Shown here: positions 17,788 to 26,278 of the stretch, piece after piece | How the letters are laid out: every line of letters begins with the position of its first letter | How positions within the stretch are numbered: the stretch's first letter is position 1 | DNA from: Methanosarcinales archaeon | Lineage (GTDB): Archaea; Halobacteriota; Methanosarcinia; Methanosarcinales; EX4572-44 | Assembly (NCBI GenBank): GCA_004212095.1 | Contig: RXIJ01000034.1 | Location: 1-35,017, forward strand | Direction: 5' to 3' | Length of the DNA: 35,017 nt | The notes under the pieces: generated by a model | The model's input: the letters and a program-made list of their open reading frames with translations, nothing else | The model's database searches: none | What the model was told of the DNA's origin: nothing | Position numbers and translations under genes: made by a program

Positions 17788-19253
17788 TTTATTGTTTTCC
17801 TCCATTTAATCACATAAGCTATTGCCAATAATCCACCTATTGCAAATAACGCTTCAAATCCCTGTACTGATGATGCTGGCACTGGTGTAGCTGTTTGGAC
17901 GGAAGCTGGTGTTGCGGATGGCGAGGGGATACTGGTTGCATTTGGAGTGGTGGTGACAGTGGTGGGAGGTGAAGAAGGTGCTACCTTTACCTTGGGTGTT
18001 TCGGCTGGTGCTGGGCTGGATACCCTCACACTCCCGGTTCCATCCGCATTTCCATTTGTAGCTTTTATCATTGTTGTCCCCACAACATTAGCTCTAAAGA
18101 ATCCAGTATTATTGATTGTTCCAATGCTTGTATTGCTGGTTGTCCAGTTGAAAGTAACTCCAAACATTTCATTATAATGTTGATCATACGCAATTGCGTT
18201 GAACTGCTGCGTGCTGCTGACATTTAGTGTTACTGATGATGGTAAGATATTAATTATTGTCAAAACAGGCTCAGGCAGATGAGTAGGGCTTGGAATTGGC
18301 GTCGATGCTGGTACCGAGTTCTTTACTGTTGCATCAACCGTTTTATTCACTGTTCCATTCTCTGCCATTATCGTGACATTGCCGGCTGAGAGTGCAGTAA
18401 ATAATCCTGAATCGTTAATCTTCCCGACGGTTTCATTGTCGCTCGCCCACACAAAGATAATATTTGGTATTTCTGTGCCATACTGGTCATACCCGGTTGC
18501 TGTGAACTGCCGCGTGCCGCTGACATTTAGTGTTACTTCTACAGGTGAAATCTCAATTGAACTTAGTTTAGGGGGGTCCATCGTGCTGTAAATCACTATC
18601 TCATCAACGTATTTTACAGATAGCCCTCCCGACGATGGGCGTCCGACATCGTGGTCAGTGTAATTGTACCAGTACTCCGGAGATAGGCACTCGTGCATAT
18701 CCCAGTGCCCGAATACATGGTCATCAGCAAAGAAGACGAGCCGCATTCCAGTGGGATAGTCCGGAACGTATCCATCATCAGCTCGCCACCATGTCAGTAC
18801 CATTTGTCCCTGTCTTGGGTCTGGATCGTAGACATTTGCGTAACCAAAGTACTTCCTTAAGCCGTCAGACGCATGGATCATTACCCTCTCACCCGGGGAC
18901 ATTCCATCAACCAGTTCACAGAGGTCTTTGATGTCTGTCCCTTTTACAGCGCCAAAGTCCCTGCTCTCTATATTTGTGGTTTCATTCACATCCCATGGGT
19001 CACTCTCGAACTTTTCCCCGAACATGGGTCCCTGGTGGAAGTAATGCGCCACACCGTCGCCTTGTACGGGCAGATTCTCTTCCATCTGTCCATACGTCAC
19101 CGTTGTTTCGTTCAGAACAGTTGTCCCGTCAGAGGCGTACTTTACCATGTAGACTTCAGTTGTTGCTGCCTGCGCCGGAGGCGTTGAGAGCAGGAGCACA
19201 ATACCAATGAACAGTATCAATAGCATTGGTATTGTCAATGGCGCTCTTCCCAT
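17784..19253 (-). CDS. Exported surface protein, HEC-type domain plus two BIG2 Ig-like domains
   Basis: The ORF track starts at 19277; the ATG at 19253 (MGRAPLTIPMLLILF) has AGGGGG six bases before it and makes a compact signal peptide, so I prefer it: 489 residues. After the signal comes the shared HEC-type domain (about 30-228, with GAVKGTDIKDLCELVDG, GMRLVFFADDHVFGHWDMHE, and VKYVDEIVIYS). Two bacterial Ig-like group 2 domains follow (about 230-310 and 330-412, each with a VTLNVSxTxQF strand and an IGTIN/VGKIN turn), then a Pro/Thr/Ser-rich linker probably crossing the S-layer. The end is SVQGFEALFAIGGLLAIAYV plus basic residues, like a PGF-CTERM tail but with Gln for Pro. Probably a surface-anchored stalk protein; ligand unknown. 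Confidence 0.75.
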   Translation of the reverse strand: MGRAPLTIPMLLILFIGIVLLLSTPPAQAATTEVYMVKYASDGTTVLNETTVTYGQMEENLPVQGDGVAHYFHQGPMFGEKFESDPWDVNETTNIESRDFGAVKGTDIKDLCELVDGMSPGERVMIHASDGLRKYFGYANVYDPDPRQGQMVLTWWRADDGYVPDYPTGMRLVFFADDHVFGHWDMHECLSPEYWYNYTDHDVGRPSSGGLSVKYVDEIVIYSTMDPPKLSSIEISPVEVTLNVSGTRQFTATGYDQYGTEIPNIIFVWASDNETVGKINDSGLFTALSAGNVTIMAENGTVNKTVDATVKNSVPASTPIPSPTHLPEPVLTIINILPSSVTLNVSSTQQFNAIAYDQHYNEMFGVTFNWTTSNTSIGTINNTGFFRANVVGTTMIKATNGNADGTGSVRVSSPAPAETPKVKVAPSSPPTTVTTTPNATSIPSPSATPASVQTATPVPASSVQGFEALFAIGGLLAIAYVIKWRKTIK

Positions 19254-19263
19254 CCCTTTCCCC

Positions 19264-22200
19264 CTAACCGGAATCATGCGTAGCTTGCAAGATCATCAGC
19301 GCGTCTACCGATGTGACTCGCCCGTCTCCACTCATATCAGCAACAAGATCCGTCTCGATGCCGCCGACTGTCATCTGCAAGGCAAGTGCCGAATCAACAG
19401 TCGTGAGTCCCCCGTCATGATTGGCATCGCCACGCAGCATCGTCCTGTTACTGTATACCACAATCCTTTTGACGGTTATGGCACTCGATACGTTTGCTCC
19501 GATGAGTCTAAGAGGCCAGTTGGAGCTGTCCTCGTGGATATGTGTGCTATTGAGTGTGTTCGCAACGATGTAGTTACTATTCCTAATCGTGTCTCTGCTG
19601 TCGATTGTCACACTGTGTCCATCGCTCGCGATGATCGTAATGTTGTATCCTGCTGCGGCAAGTGTGTCATTGTATGCACCATCTGAGTGTGAGTTCTCAT
19701 CGTCCACCCAACCACATAGTAACCAGAGAGGCAAGCCCCCCCACGTTCTGCTTTTGCTATCTGTATATTCGGATGCGTGTTCGCCCATCGTACAGGTGAG
19801 AGCATTCTCGAAGTAGGACTTGCTGATGGTACCCTTAATAGCACCGTCTAACGTGAGAGTCCAGTCCGCCTCTGTGCCATTGTATATCTTGATGGTGTTG
19901 ATGTACTTAGTGGAAAGACCCCCACATGAAGGGTACTGGATGTCATCACTCCAGTAGTAGTGCCAGTAATCCTCATCCATGCACTCGTGCATGTCCCAGT
20001 TGCCGAAGATATGATCGCTGGCGTTTGCAGTAAAGAAGAGCCGCATTCCATTGGAATAGTTAGGCACATAGCCCTGATCATCTACCCACCATGCGAGGAA
20101 AGCCTCGCCCTGGCGTTCCTGCTGCTCAGTCGAGAGTTCGCCGGTGTAGATGTTTTCGTAGCCCAGTTTGGTTTCGTACCCATCGCTTGAGACCAGCTTG
20201 ATCTCAGTTCCTTCTACCATGCCTCCGACGAGTTCACACAGGTCTTTAACCAAAGTCCCTTTCACTACCCTGTCAATCTTAAAGCCACTGGGATATGTCT
20301 CATTCTGACCCCAGTGGTCTCCAGTGAAATCACAAGCCTCAAACTTATAGTGCGTTGTGCCATCTCCGATGACAGAGAGATTTGCCTTCATCCACAGGTA
20401 GGTGACATTGGTCTCGTTCAGAATAGTAATACCATCCGTATCGTACTTGATGATGTGGACAGAAGGTACCTCTGTTGACGCACCAAACTCGGTCAGTTCG
20501 ATCTCTGCAATGTTGCCAACTCTATTTCCACCGGATACTTCACTTCCGACAAGCCTGAGTGGCCATGGTGGAGACGATCCCTCTTTCGAGAGTGGTGTTC
20601 CGTTCAGCGTGTCCGCAACGATATACCCGCTATTGCGTGCCACATCTGCGCTTGCGAATTCTTTGGAATATCCATCACCTGCCTTCACGATGATCTTGTA
20701 TCCTGCAGCAGCTTGTTCGTCGTTGAAACAGTCCGAACCATGAGATATTCGGTCGTCTGTCCAACCGCAGAAGAACCAGAGCGGAACACCTCCCCAGATA
20801 TCTCCAGTATCGGAATCAGTCCAGGTTACTCCGTGGCAGGAGAGTTCGGATGCAGCCTCGTACTCTGCTTGAGAAAGCACATCGGTGATCTTGCCGCTCA
20901 AATTGAGGTTATAGCTTCCGGAGTCGGGTGATGGGGTGATAAGTTCAACGAGGTTAATTTCGGAGATGTTACCAACCTTGTCCGTCCCAGATGTAACGGA
21001 GCTACCCACGAGCTTGAGAGGGTGCAAATAATCAAGTGGTGATCCGTTTAAGCTATTTGCCACGATATACCCATTGTTACGGGCAATCTCGCTGCTATTA
21101 AAGGATCTGTTGTAGCCATCGGCTGCGATTACTTTGACCGTGTAGTTGGTCGCTGCAAGAGAGTCATTAAACGTCCAGTGACTGCCTGCCTCGAGGTTGT
21201 CCACTGCACTACAAAGACACCAGAGCGGAACACCTCTCCAGATATCGCTACCGTCGGTGTAAGTCACGTTATGGTAGCATGAAACAGCACCCTCGAATTC
21301 TGCCTGTGTGATAGTGTCCCCAACATCACCGAGCAGTTTGAGTGTCCATCCTTCCGGTGGTTTGGGCAGACCAACGAGTTGGATCTCAACGATGTTTCCG
21401 ACATGCTGTCCACCAGTAACATCGGCACCTTTGAGGTGGAGAGGCCAGCAAGGCTTCCCTGAGGAGGTGTTCTCAGGAAGTGCTGAGCCGTTTAATTTAT
21501 TTGCAACGATATATCCATTGTTCCGTGCGATGTCAGCAACATCAAGGGATGTACTCCATCCGTCGCCTGCTATGACTTTTACACTGTAACCCTCAGCAGC
21601 AAGCGTGTTGTTGAATGCACTGGCTCCATGCTGTAGTTTATCATCAACCCTGCCCACCAGATACCAGAGTGGAATACCTTCCCACGTTCTGTTCTCGGCG
21701 TCAGTATATGAAGCGTTGTGACATGCCATGCCATCTTCAAACACGGTTTTATTCATCATTTCGTTTATTGCACCAACGATTTTAAGATTCCAGTCACCTA
21801 TCGCTGGGTTCACCGTGATCCTGATGACTGCTGTCGCGTTCTCCGTAGTCTCTTGATCAGTCCCATAGTAGAACTCAATATAATCGCCGTCAGTGATCGG
21901 GTTGTTGCTCACGCCGGTGGTGTCAGAGTAGTAGTCCTGATATACGCCATTTAACAGGTAGTTCCAGGTCAGTTTGGGTGTAACGCTATCATTATACTCA
22001 TACTCCTCGATCCAGTCGATCAGGGCGGTATTTTTAGAATCCTTCCAGCTCCCGTTATAGCCGAATGCGCCGTCATCGGCAGCAACTTCGAGCGCACCGT
22101 GAGGCGTGAAGTTGGCAACCTCATGAGGATTACCATCCGTATCATGCCACACGAAGTTACCTTCTTCCAGTACGACTGAACCATCGAAGATTACATCAAT

Positions 22201-23268
22201 TCCGGTTCCGGCATTCGCTGTGATATTAATTACCGCTATGGCGTCTTCAGCCCCATAATCGAGCAGCTTGACATTGCCGTAGAAGTAGTACACTACGTCG
22301 TTGTCCTGAAGTTCATAGACGTTCAAGCCCTCGGTGCTGGGATTATTCCAGTCATCCAGGACGTTGCCGTTTACCGAGCAACTCCATGCCCACGTTACAG
22401 TATCATTTGCCTTGTTGTAACGATACTCTCCAATGTCGTCAACCATCAAAATGCCTTTATCAGCGAACTTCTTATCGGTGACGTTATAGTCAAATCCGCC
22501 GGCGGTCGCTGCTGCATCGAGAGCTCCCAGTGGCGTAAGCTGTTTTACCTCGTAATCGACCCCTGAATCGTAAGCAGTTAAGGTGAAGTTCCCTTCCGTG
22601 AGTGTGACCTCACCGTCGAAGACTGCGTCTATTGTAGAATATATCGCTACATTAGAGACATCCCTTACGGATAGTCCATTTGAGGAGGGGTAAGTGCCGC
22701 TGTAATTGTACCGATATTCAGGAGCCATGCATTCGTGCATGTCCCAGTTGCCAAAGACAGTATCATTGGCAAAGAATACAAGTTGTATCCCGTCGCTATA
22801 ATCGGGGACGTGAGCCCCATCTTTGTACCAGCAGAGAACCATTGGTCCCTGTCCCTGTTGCGGCGAATAGACGTTCTCGTAGCCGAAGTATTTGCTAAAC
22901 CCGTCAGATGCAATGATCTTTACCTCATCTCCTGTTGACATGCCTCCAACCAGTTCACAGAGGTCTTTAACGTCTGTTCCTTTCACATGACCTTTGTCCT
23001 TGATATTCATTATTTCGGTTGGATCCCAACAGTCTCCCTCGAAAATAGGTCCCTGGTGGGAGTAATTTACACCATCGCCCTGCACTGCCAGGTTCGCCTC
23101 CATCCACTGATAGGTTACCGTAGTTTCGTTCAAGATTGTCGTATCATCTGAAGCGTACTTTATTATATTCACTTCAGTTGTGGCTGCTATCACAGGCACT
23201 GCCGAACTCAGTATTACAATGCATAATAGCATTGCCAGTATCACACCTTTTCCTGTATCTTTTCTCAT
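19264..23268 (-). CDS. Giant secreted modular protein: HEC-type, DUF4430-like, SUOX-like repeats and dockerin
   Basis: 1334 residues, first gene of the operon. Order: signal peptide (1-28); HEC-type domain (about 30-212); two DUF4430-like domains (about 213-350 and 356-487, with TPLGALDAAATAGGF and TPHGALEVAADDGAF); three SUOX-like repeats (about 492-633, 640-775, 785-926, each with YTD..W.G(I/V)PLW, a V.A.DG strand and ARN(N/S)GYIVA); a second HEC-type domain (932-1132); a fourth SUOX-like repeat (1136-1273); and a type I dockerin (1277-1331: RGDANHDGGLTTVDSALALQ, then DMSGDGRVTSVDALMILQA). AAGAGGT precedes the ATG. It has no membrane anchor, so the dockerin may dock it to a cohesin protein, none of which is in the window. 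Calling the repeats Oxidored_molyb-like is from pattern, not a search. Confidence 0.78.
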   Translation of the reverse strand: MRKDTGKGVILAMLLCIVILSSAVPVIAATTEVNIIKYASDDTTILNETTVTYQWMEANLAVQGDGVNYSHQGPIFEGDCWDPTEIMNIKDKGHVKGTDVKDLCELVGGMSTGDEVKIIASDGFSKYFGYENVYSPQQGQGPMVLCWYKDGAHVPDYSDGIQLVFFANDTVFGNWDMHECMAPEYRYNYSGTYPSSNGLSVRDVSNVAIYSTIDAVFDGEVTLTEGNFTLTAYDSGVDYEVKQLTPLGALDAAATAGGFDYNVTDKKFADKGILMVDDIGEYRYNKANDTVTWAWSCSVNGNVLDDWNNPSTEGLNVYELQDNDVVYYFYGNVKLLDYGAEDAIAVINITANAGTGIDVIFDGSVVLEEGNFVWHDTDGNPHEVANFTPHGALEVAADDGAFGYNGSWKDSKNTALIDWIEEYEYNDSVTPKLTWNYLLNGVYQDYYSDTTGVSNNPITDGDYIEFYYGTDQETTENATAVIRITVNPAIGDWNLKIVGAINEMMNKTVFEDGMACHNASYTDAENRTWEGIPLWYLVGRVDDKLQHGASAFNNTLAAEGYSVKVIAGDGWSTSLDVADIARNNGYIVANKLNGSALPENTSSGKPCWPLHLKGADVTGGQHVGNIVEIQLVGLPKPPEGWTLKLLGDVGDTITQAEFEGAVSCYHNVTYTDGSDIWRGVPLWCLCSAVDNLEAGSHWTFNDSLAATNYTVKVIAADGYNRSFNSSEIARNNGYIVANSLNGSPLDYLHPLKLVGSSVTSGTDKVGNISEINLVELITPSPDSGSYNLNLSGKITDVLSQAEYEAASELSCHGVTWTDSDTGDIWGGVPLWFFCGWTDDRISHGSDCFNDEQAAAGYKIIVKAGDGYSKEFASADVARNSGYIVADTLNGTPLSKEGSSPPWPLRLVGSEVSGGNRVGNIAEIELTEFGASTEVPSVHIIKYDTDGITILNETNVTYLWMKANLSVIGDGTTHYKFEACDFTGDHWGQNETYPSGFKIDRVVKGTLVKDLCELVGGMVEGTEIKLVSSDGYETKLGYENIYTGELSTEQQERQGEAFLAWWVDDQGYVPNYSNGMRLFFTANASDHIFGNWDMHECMDEDYWHYYWSDDIQYPSCGGLSTKYINTIKIYNGTEADWTLTLDGAIKGTISKSYFENALTCTMGEHASEYTDSKSRTWGGLPLWLLCGWVDDENSHSDGAYNDTLAAAGYNITIIASDGHSVTIDSRDTIRNSNYIVANTLNSTHIHEDSSNWPLRLIGANVSSAITVKRIVVYSNRTMLRGDANHDGGLTTVDSALALQMTVGGIETDLVADMSGDGRVTSVDALMILQATHDSG

Positions 23269-23382
23269 CTTAATTACCTCTTAATATCATATTTTTCATC
23301 AAGTTTATTTATTCCATTTTTATAATATTTTTAAAATGCAGGTTTCACAATTCAGCCTACGAATAGCCGTATCTTGTTGCAG

Positions 23383-23470
23383 CCAAAAACAGAATCGTTG
23401 TCGTTGATTCAATGTTTTTGGTTACAGCACCTCATCATGTTAGCAAAGACATAACACATTATTTATAAGT
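23383..23470 (-). promoter_or_regulatory. Promoter and 5' stem-loop of the surface-protein operon
   Basis: On the minus strand ACTTATAAAT (23470-23461) is a TATA box, giving a start near 23437 and a leader of about 170 nt. Soon after the start lies a stem-loop, CCAAAAACA (23421-23413 on the minus strand) pairing with TGTTTTTGG (23391-23383), extended inside by GAATC/GATTC. The upstream region of the phosphatase gene at 25489-25576 is clearly related, including the same 10-bp TATA sequence. The rest of the 23269-23638 gap shows no gene. Confidence 0.6.
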
Positions 23471-23638
23471 GTTTTGAAGATGCGCAGCATATATCAATGA
23501 TTAATATAAATCTATACTAATCAATATTTCAAAAATATACTTTAAACACAGGTTTGTATAGATTGTACTGATCTTCTCTGCTTTTAGATAGCTGGGAACA
23601 ATATTGTGTCTGTTTCTTGTTCACCCTATATGCAACAA

Positions 23639-25420
23639 TCAAGAAGGAAGGTTAGATTCATTGCTCGGTTCCACACACCGGTTGCATCCAGCACGTCCAC
23701 ACCACTCACATGACACGTCGCTGCAGATCCCGTGTGCTTGCTCAAGGACAACGGTCTCGAATACCGTATCCGGTGGATAGATGTGTGTAACCACTTTGTT
23801 ATCTTTTGATACATCTGCAACTTTTATCACTTCCATTGTCGCTTTATCCCCTTCTATCGTAATTCTGGCGTATCCAAGCGCATGTTCAAAGCTGCTCCGG
23901 TAGCCCTGTATCTTCTCAGATGCAAGAGAATATAATGGTGCGCCCCCACAACCCAAGACCACGTACTGGATGCCACTTTCCTCGTATCGCTCGTAAACGT
24001 GCACATGACCGTTGAATACCACATCCACACCATTGTTTATGAAAATATTTTCCCACGCATCGTTTTTCCAGCCGCCCAAATGTCGTTCATTTGAACTGTA
24101 TATCGGATGGTGAAACGACACGAATTTCCAGGTTGCACTCGTATTAAGGTCGTTTTGTAACCATTCCGTTTGCCCAGTCGTGTGCGGCGATGCCCAGTCG
24201 TTGTCGTCCAGCACAGTGAAGTGCACGTTTCCGCAGTCGAAAGAATACCACCCCAACATTCCAAAGGCATCGTAATAGTTCGTGTGATTATATTCATGAT
24301 TCCCAAGCACTGGATACAAGGTGGTATTTGCCAGCATCGTCCTGCCGGCATCGAAGAAGTCATCCCATTCATCCATGTCGTTTCCACTGCAGACAAAATC
24401 TCCTGTATGTATTACAAATGAAATATTTTCCTCTTCTGCAATACTGTCTGCAACGAGTTTGTGTCTCTCCATTTGCGTGAATAAACCAGTCTGCTCTCTC
24501 GTGTCCCCGTAGACTATGAAGGTGAATGAACCATTACCATATGTCTTGAATGTGCGGTCGCCTGTAGAACCAGTCCCAACTGTTACCTGATAGTGATACA
24601 CCGTGTTCGGGGTTAAATCTCTTATAACAAGATGATGTAGTTGTTTATTTTCGGTATCATTAATTATGTGGTCGTATTCACCGTTCTCAGCATAATATTT
24701 CTCTATCGCGTACTTAACTATTCCCAAAGTCACATCTTCTGACTTCCAGTTAATAGTTGTTGAGTATGCAGTGGTGCCTGTAATATAAGGGCCCCATGAA
24801 ATGACTGATGACGGCGTAGACAATGTTCGCGGAAGTGGCTCAGTGCTGTAAATCGTTGGTTTATCAACGCATTTTATAGATAGTTCCTTTGGAAATGGAA
24901 TACCTGGCTGATAATAGTGCCAGCAGTTTTCAGCCACGTATTCGTGCACATCCCAGTTACCAAACATATTGGCATCTGCACGGTGTTGCCGCGTAGGAAC
25001 CATTGGCATCTGCCAGGGTTGGTAACTGTGGCCATAGATGTTATCCCATGCAAACCACCTGGGGAAGCTATCAGATGCTTTAATCTCTGCTCCATCGCAT
25101 AAGAACATTCCATCAACAAGGTCACACAAACTCGTAGCGTTTGCCCCAACAATCGGACTTTTATTCTTGAGGTTTAGAGTCTCATTAGTACCCCACAGAT
25201 TGCCCAAATCAAAGCTTGGCCCCCGATAGTAGCGGTTTGCCAAATCATTACCATGAATGGGTAGATTTGCTTCCATCCATTGGTACGTTACATTTGTTTC
25301 GCCCAGTGTCAAACTGTCCATATCATACTTTATTATGCACGCACCAGTTGCCGGATCACCTGCTTCTACAGGCAGTACCAAACACAACATCGCGATGCAC
25401 AGCAGCATTGCCTGTATCAT
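23639..25420 (-). CDS. Exported purple-acid-phosphatase-like metallophosphoesterase with HEC-type domain
   Basis: 593 residues. Signal peptide (1-20), then a shortened HEC-type domain (about 22-193) in which the usual DMHEC is DVHEY. A fibronectin-III-like domain typical of purple acid phosphatases follows (about 200-297, NTVYHYQVTVG), then a calcineurin-type phosphoesterase (about 298-500) with the metal motifs VYGDTR, VIHTGDF, LGNHEYN, SFHHPIY and FNGHVHVYER. Near the C-terminus is a Cys cluster, CSDVSCEWCGRAGCNRC, of unknown use. It probably hydrolyses phosphate esters outside the cell, but the substrate is unknown. AAGGA precedes the ATG. It is a separate unit 370 bp upstream of the five-gene operon with a related promoter, so the two may be co-regulated. 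Confidence 0.85.
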   Translation of the reverse strand: MIQAMLLCIAMLCLVLPVEAGDPATGACIIKYDMDSLTLGETNVTYQWMEANLPIHGNDLANRYYRGPSFDLGNLWGTNETLNLKNKSPIVGANATSLCDLVDGMFLCDGAEIKASDSFPRWFAWDNIYGHSYQPWQMPMVPTRQHRADANMFGNWDVHEYVAENCWHYYQPGIPFPKELSIKCVDKPTIYSTEPLPRTLSTPSSVISWGPYITGTTAYSTTINWKSEDVTLGIVKYAIEKYYAENGEYDHIINDTENKQLHHLVIRDLTPNTVYHYQVTVGTGSTGDRTFKTYGNGSFTFIVYGDTREQTGLFTQMERHKLVADSIAEEENISFVIHTGDFVCSGNDMDEWDDFFDAGRTMLANTTLYPVLGNHEYNHTNYYDAFGMLGWYSFDCGNVHFTVLDDNDWASPHTTGQTEWLQNDLNTSATWKFVSFHHPIYSSNERHLGGWKNDAWENIFINNGVDVVFNGHVHVYERYEESGIQYVVLGCGGAPLYSLASEKIQGYRSSFEHALGYARITIEGDKATMEVIKVADVSKDNKVVTHIYPPDTVFETVVLEQAHGICSDVSCEWCGRAGCNRCVEPSNESNLPS

Positions 25421-25488
25421 ATTTTTTCCTTAATCTTATTTATTCCACCATTTCATAATTTAGCCTGCACACAATTTTATCTTATCGC

Positions 25489-25576
25489 GGTTAAAAACGG
25501 AATCGTTATCATTGATTTGATTTTTGACCACAACACTTCGATATGTTAATATAGACATAGAATATTATTTATAAGT
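25489..25576 (-). promoter_or_regulatory. Promoter and 5' stem-loop of the phosphatase gene
   Basis: ACTTATAAAT (25576-25567, minus strand) is identical to the TATA box of the operon downstream. A start near 25542 gives a leader of about 120 nt beginning with a stem-loop: GGTCAAAAA (25529-25521) against TTTTTAACC (25497-25489) with one mismatch, enclosing AATC/GATT. Its counterpart lies at 23383-23421. Confidence 0.55.
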
Positions 25577-26058
25577 ATCTCGGAAGTATACAACACATAT
25601 TAATTATTAATATATAATAATTTTAATGTCGTTGGTGATTTCTGCCAATAAACGTGGGACACTCATGTCTGAAAGATGCCAAAAAAAAACGAGTAGCAGT
25701 GGCTAAATTTATCATGGTGCCTAACTAAAATTAATTAACCCGAACCGGAAAGTCACCAGAACCAACCGCAGAGAGCAATTTCGCCTGTGTCGTATTCACC
25801 TCTTCAAGTACAAGGCTAACCTGCTTTGTATCCTTAGGTCCCACACAAGAGAAACTTTTAAGTAGTGTACTATAGAAAGGGATAGTGAAATAAAACTATC
25901 CGATTATATAAAGAAACTCGGAATGGATTACTAAACCGTCTGGAACTGGTACAGGAAAGGAGTTAAAAGATAGAGATAGTACGGAAGAGTGTTTGTTCTT
26001 TAAAGTTCGCAACGAACAGCAAACAGAAAATGATGGATGGTTTTCCATGAGATGTGTA
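25577..26058. other. Intergenic stretch with a probable gene relic
   Basis: No intact gene is seen between the phosphatase promoter and the tRNA. On the minus strand about 25737-25895 reads as an open frame of ~50 codons without a good start, ending KDTKQVSLVLEEVNTTQ then AKLLSAVGSGDFPVRVN and a TAA. It looks like the tail of a lost gene. A perfect 7-bp hairpin, GGATAGT (25880-25886) with ACTATCC (25895-25901), lies at its upstream end. The 68-aa ORF at 25896-26102 runs antisense into the tRNA and is not credible. Confidence 0.35.
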
Positions 26059-26059
26059 A

Positions 26060-26067
26060 CTATAAAA
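26060..26067 (+). promoter_or_regulatory. TATA box of the tRNA-Leu gene
   Basis: CTATAAAA at 26060-26067 lies about 25 nt before the first base of the mature tRNA, the normal archaeal spacing. Confidence 0.6.
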
Positions 26068-26088
26068 ACGGCCAGCACTTCCAAACCA

Positions 26089-26171
26089 GCGGGGGTAGCC
26101 AAGCGGTCAACGGCGACAGGTTCAGGGCCTGTTCCTTAAGAGGTCCGAGGGTTCGAATCCCTTCCCCCGCA
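26089..26171 (+). tRNA. tRNA-Leu (anticodon CAG)
   Basis: An 83-nt class II tRNA. Acceptor stem GCGGGGG (26089-26095) pairs with CCCCCGC (26164-26170), discriminator A at 26171. The D arm is GCC...GGC, the anticodon stem ACAGG/CCTGT encloses loop TTCAGGG with anticodon CAG (reads CUG), a long variable arm follows as expected of leucine tRNAs, and the T arm is GAGGG-TTCGAAT-CCCTT. No intron is seen and CCA is not encoded. Confidence 0.95.
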
Positions 26172-26278
26172 CTTTATTGGTTAGGTTAACAGCAATATCC
26201 TAATCAATCTTTGTAACATTTGAAGGTTAGCATCTATCCACAGATCAATCTTACTTGTGAGCCTTTTTTTACACTATA

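Noticed and set aside
25896-26102. 68-codon ORF running into the tRNA gene from the opposite strand
   Set aside because: Its start codons lie inside tRNA-Leu and the peptide has no protein-family character.
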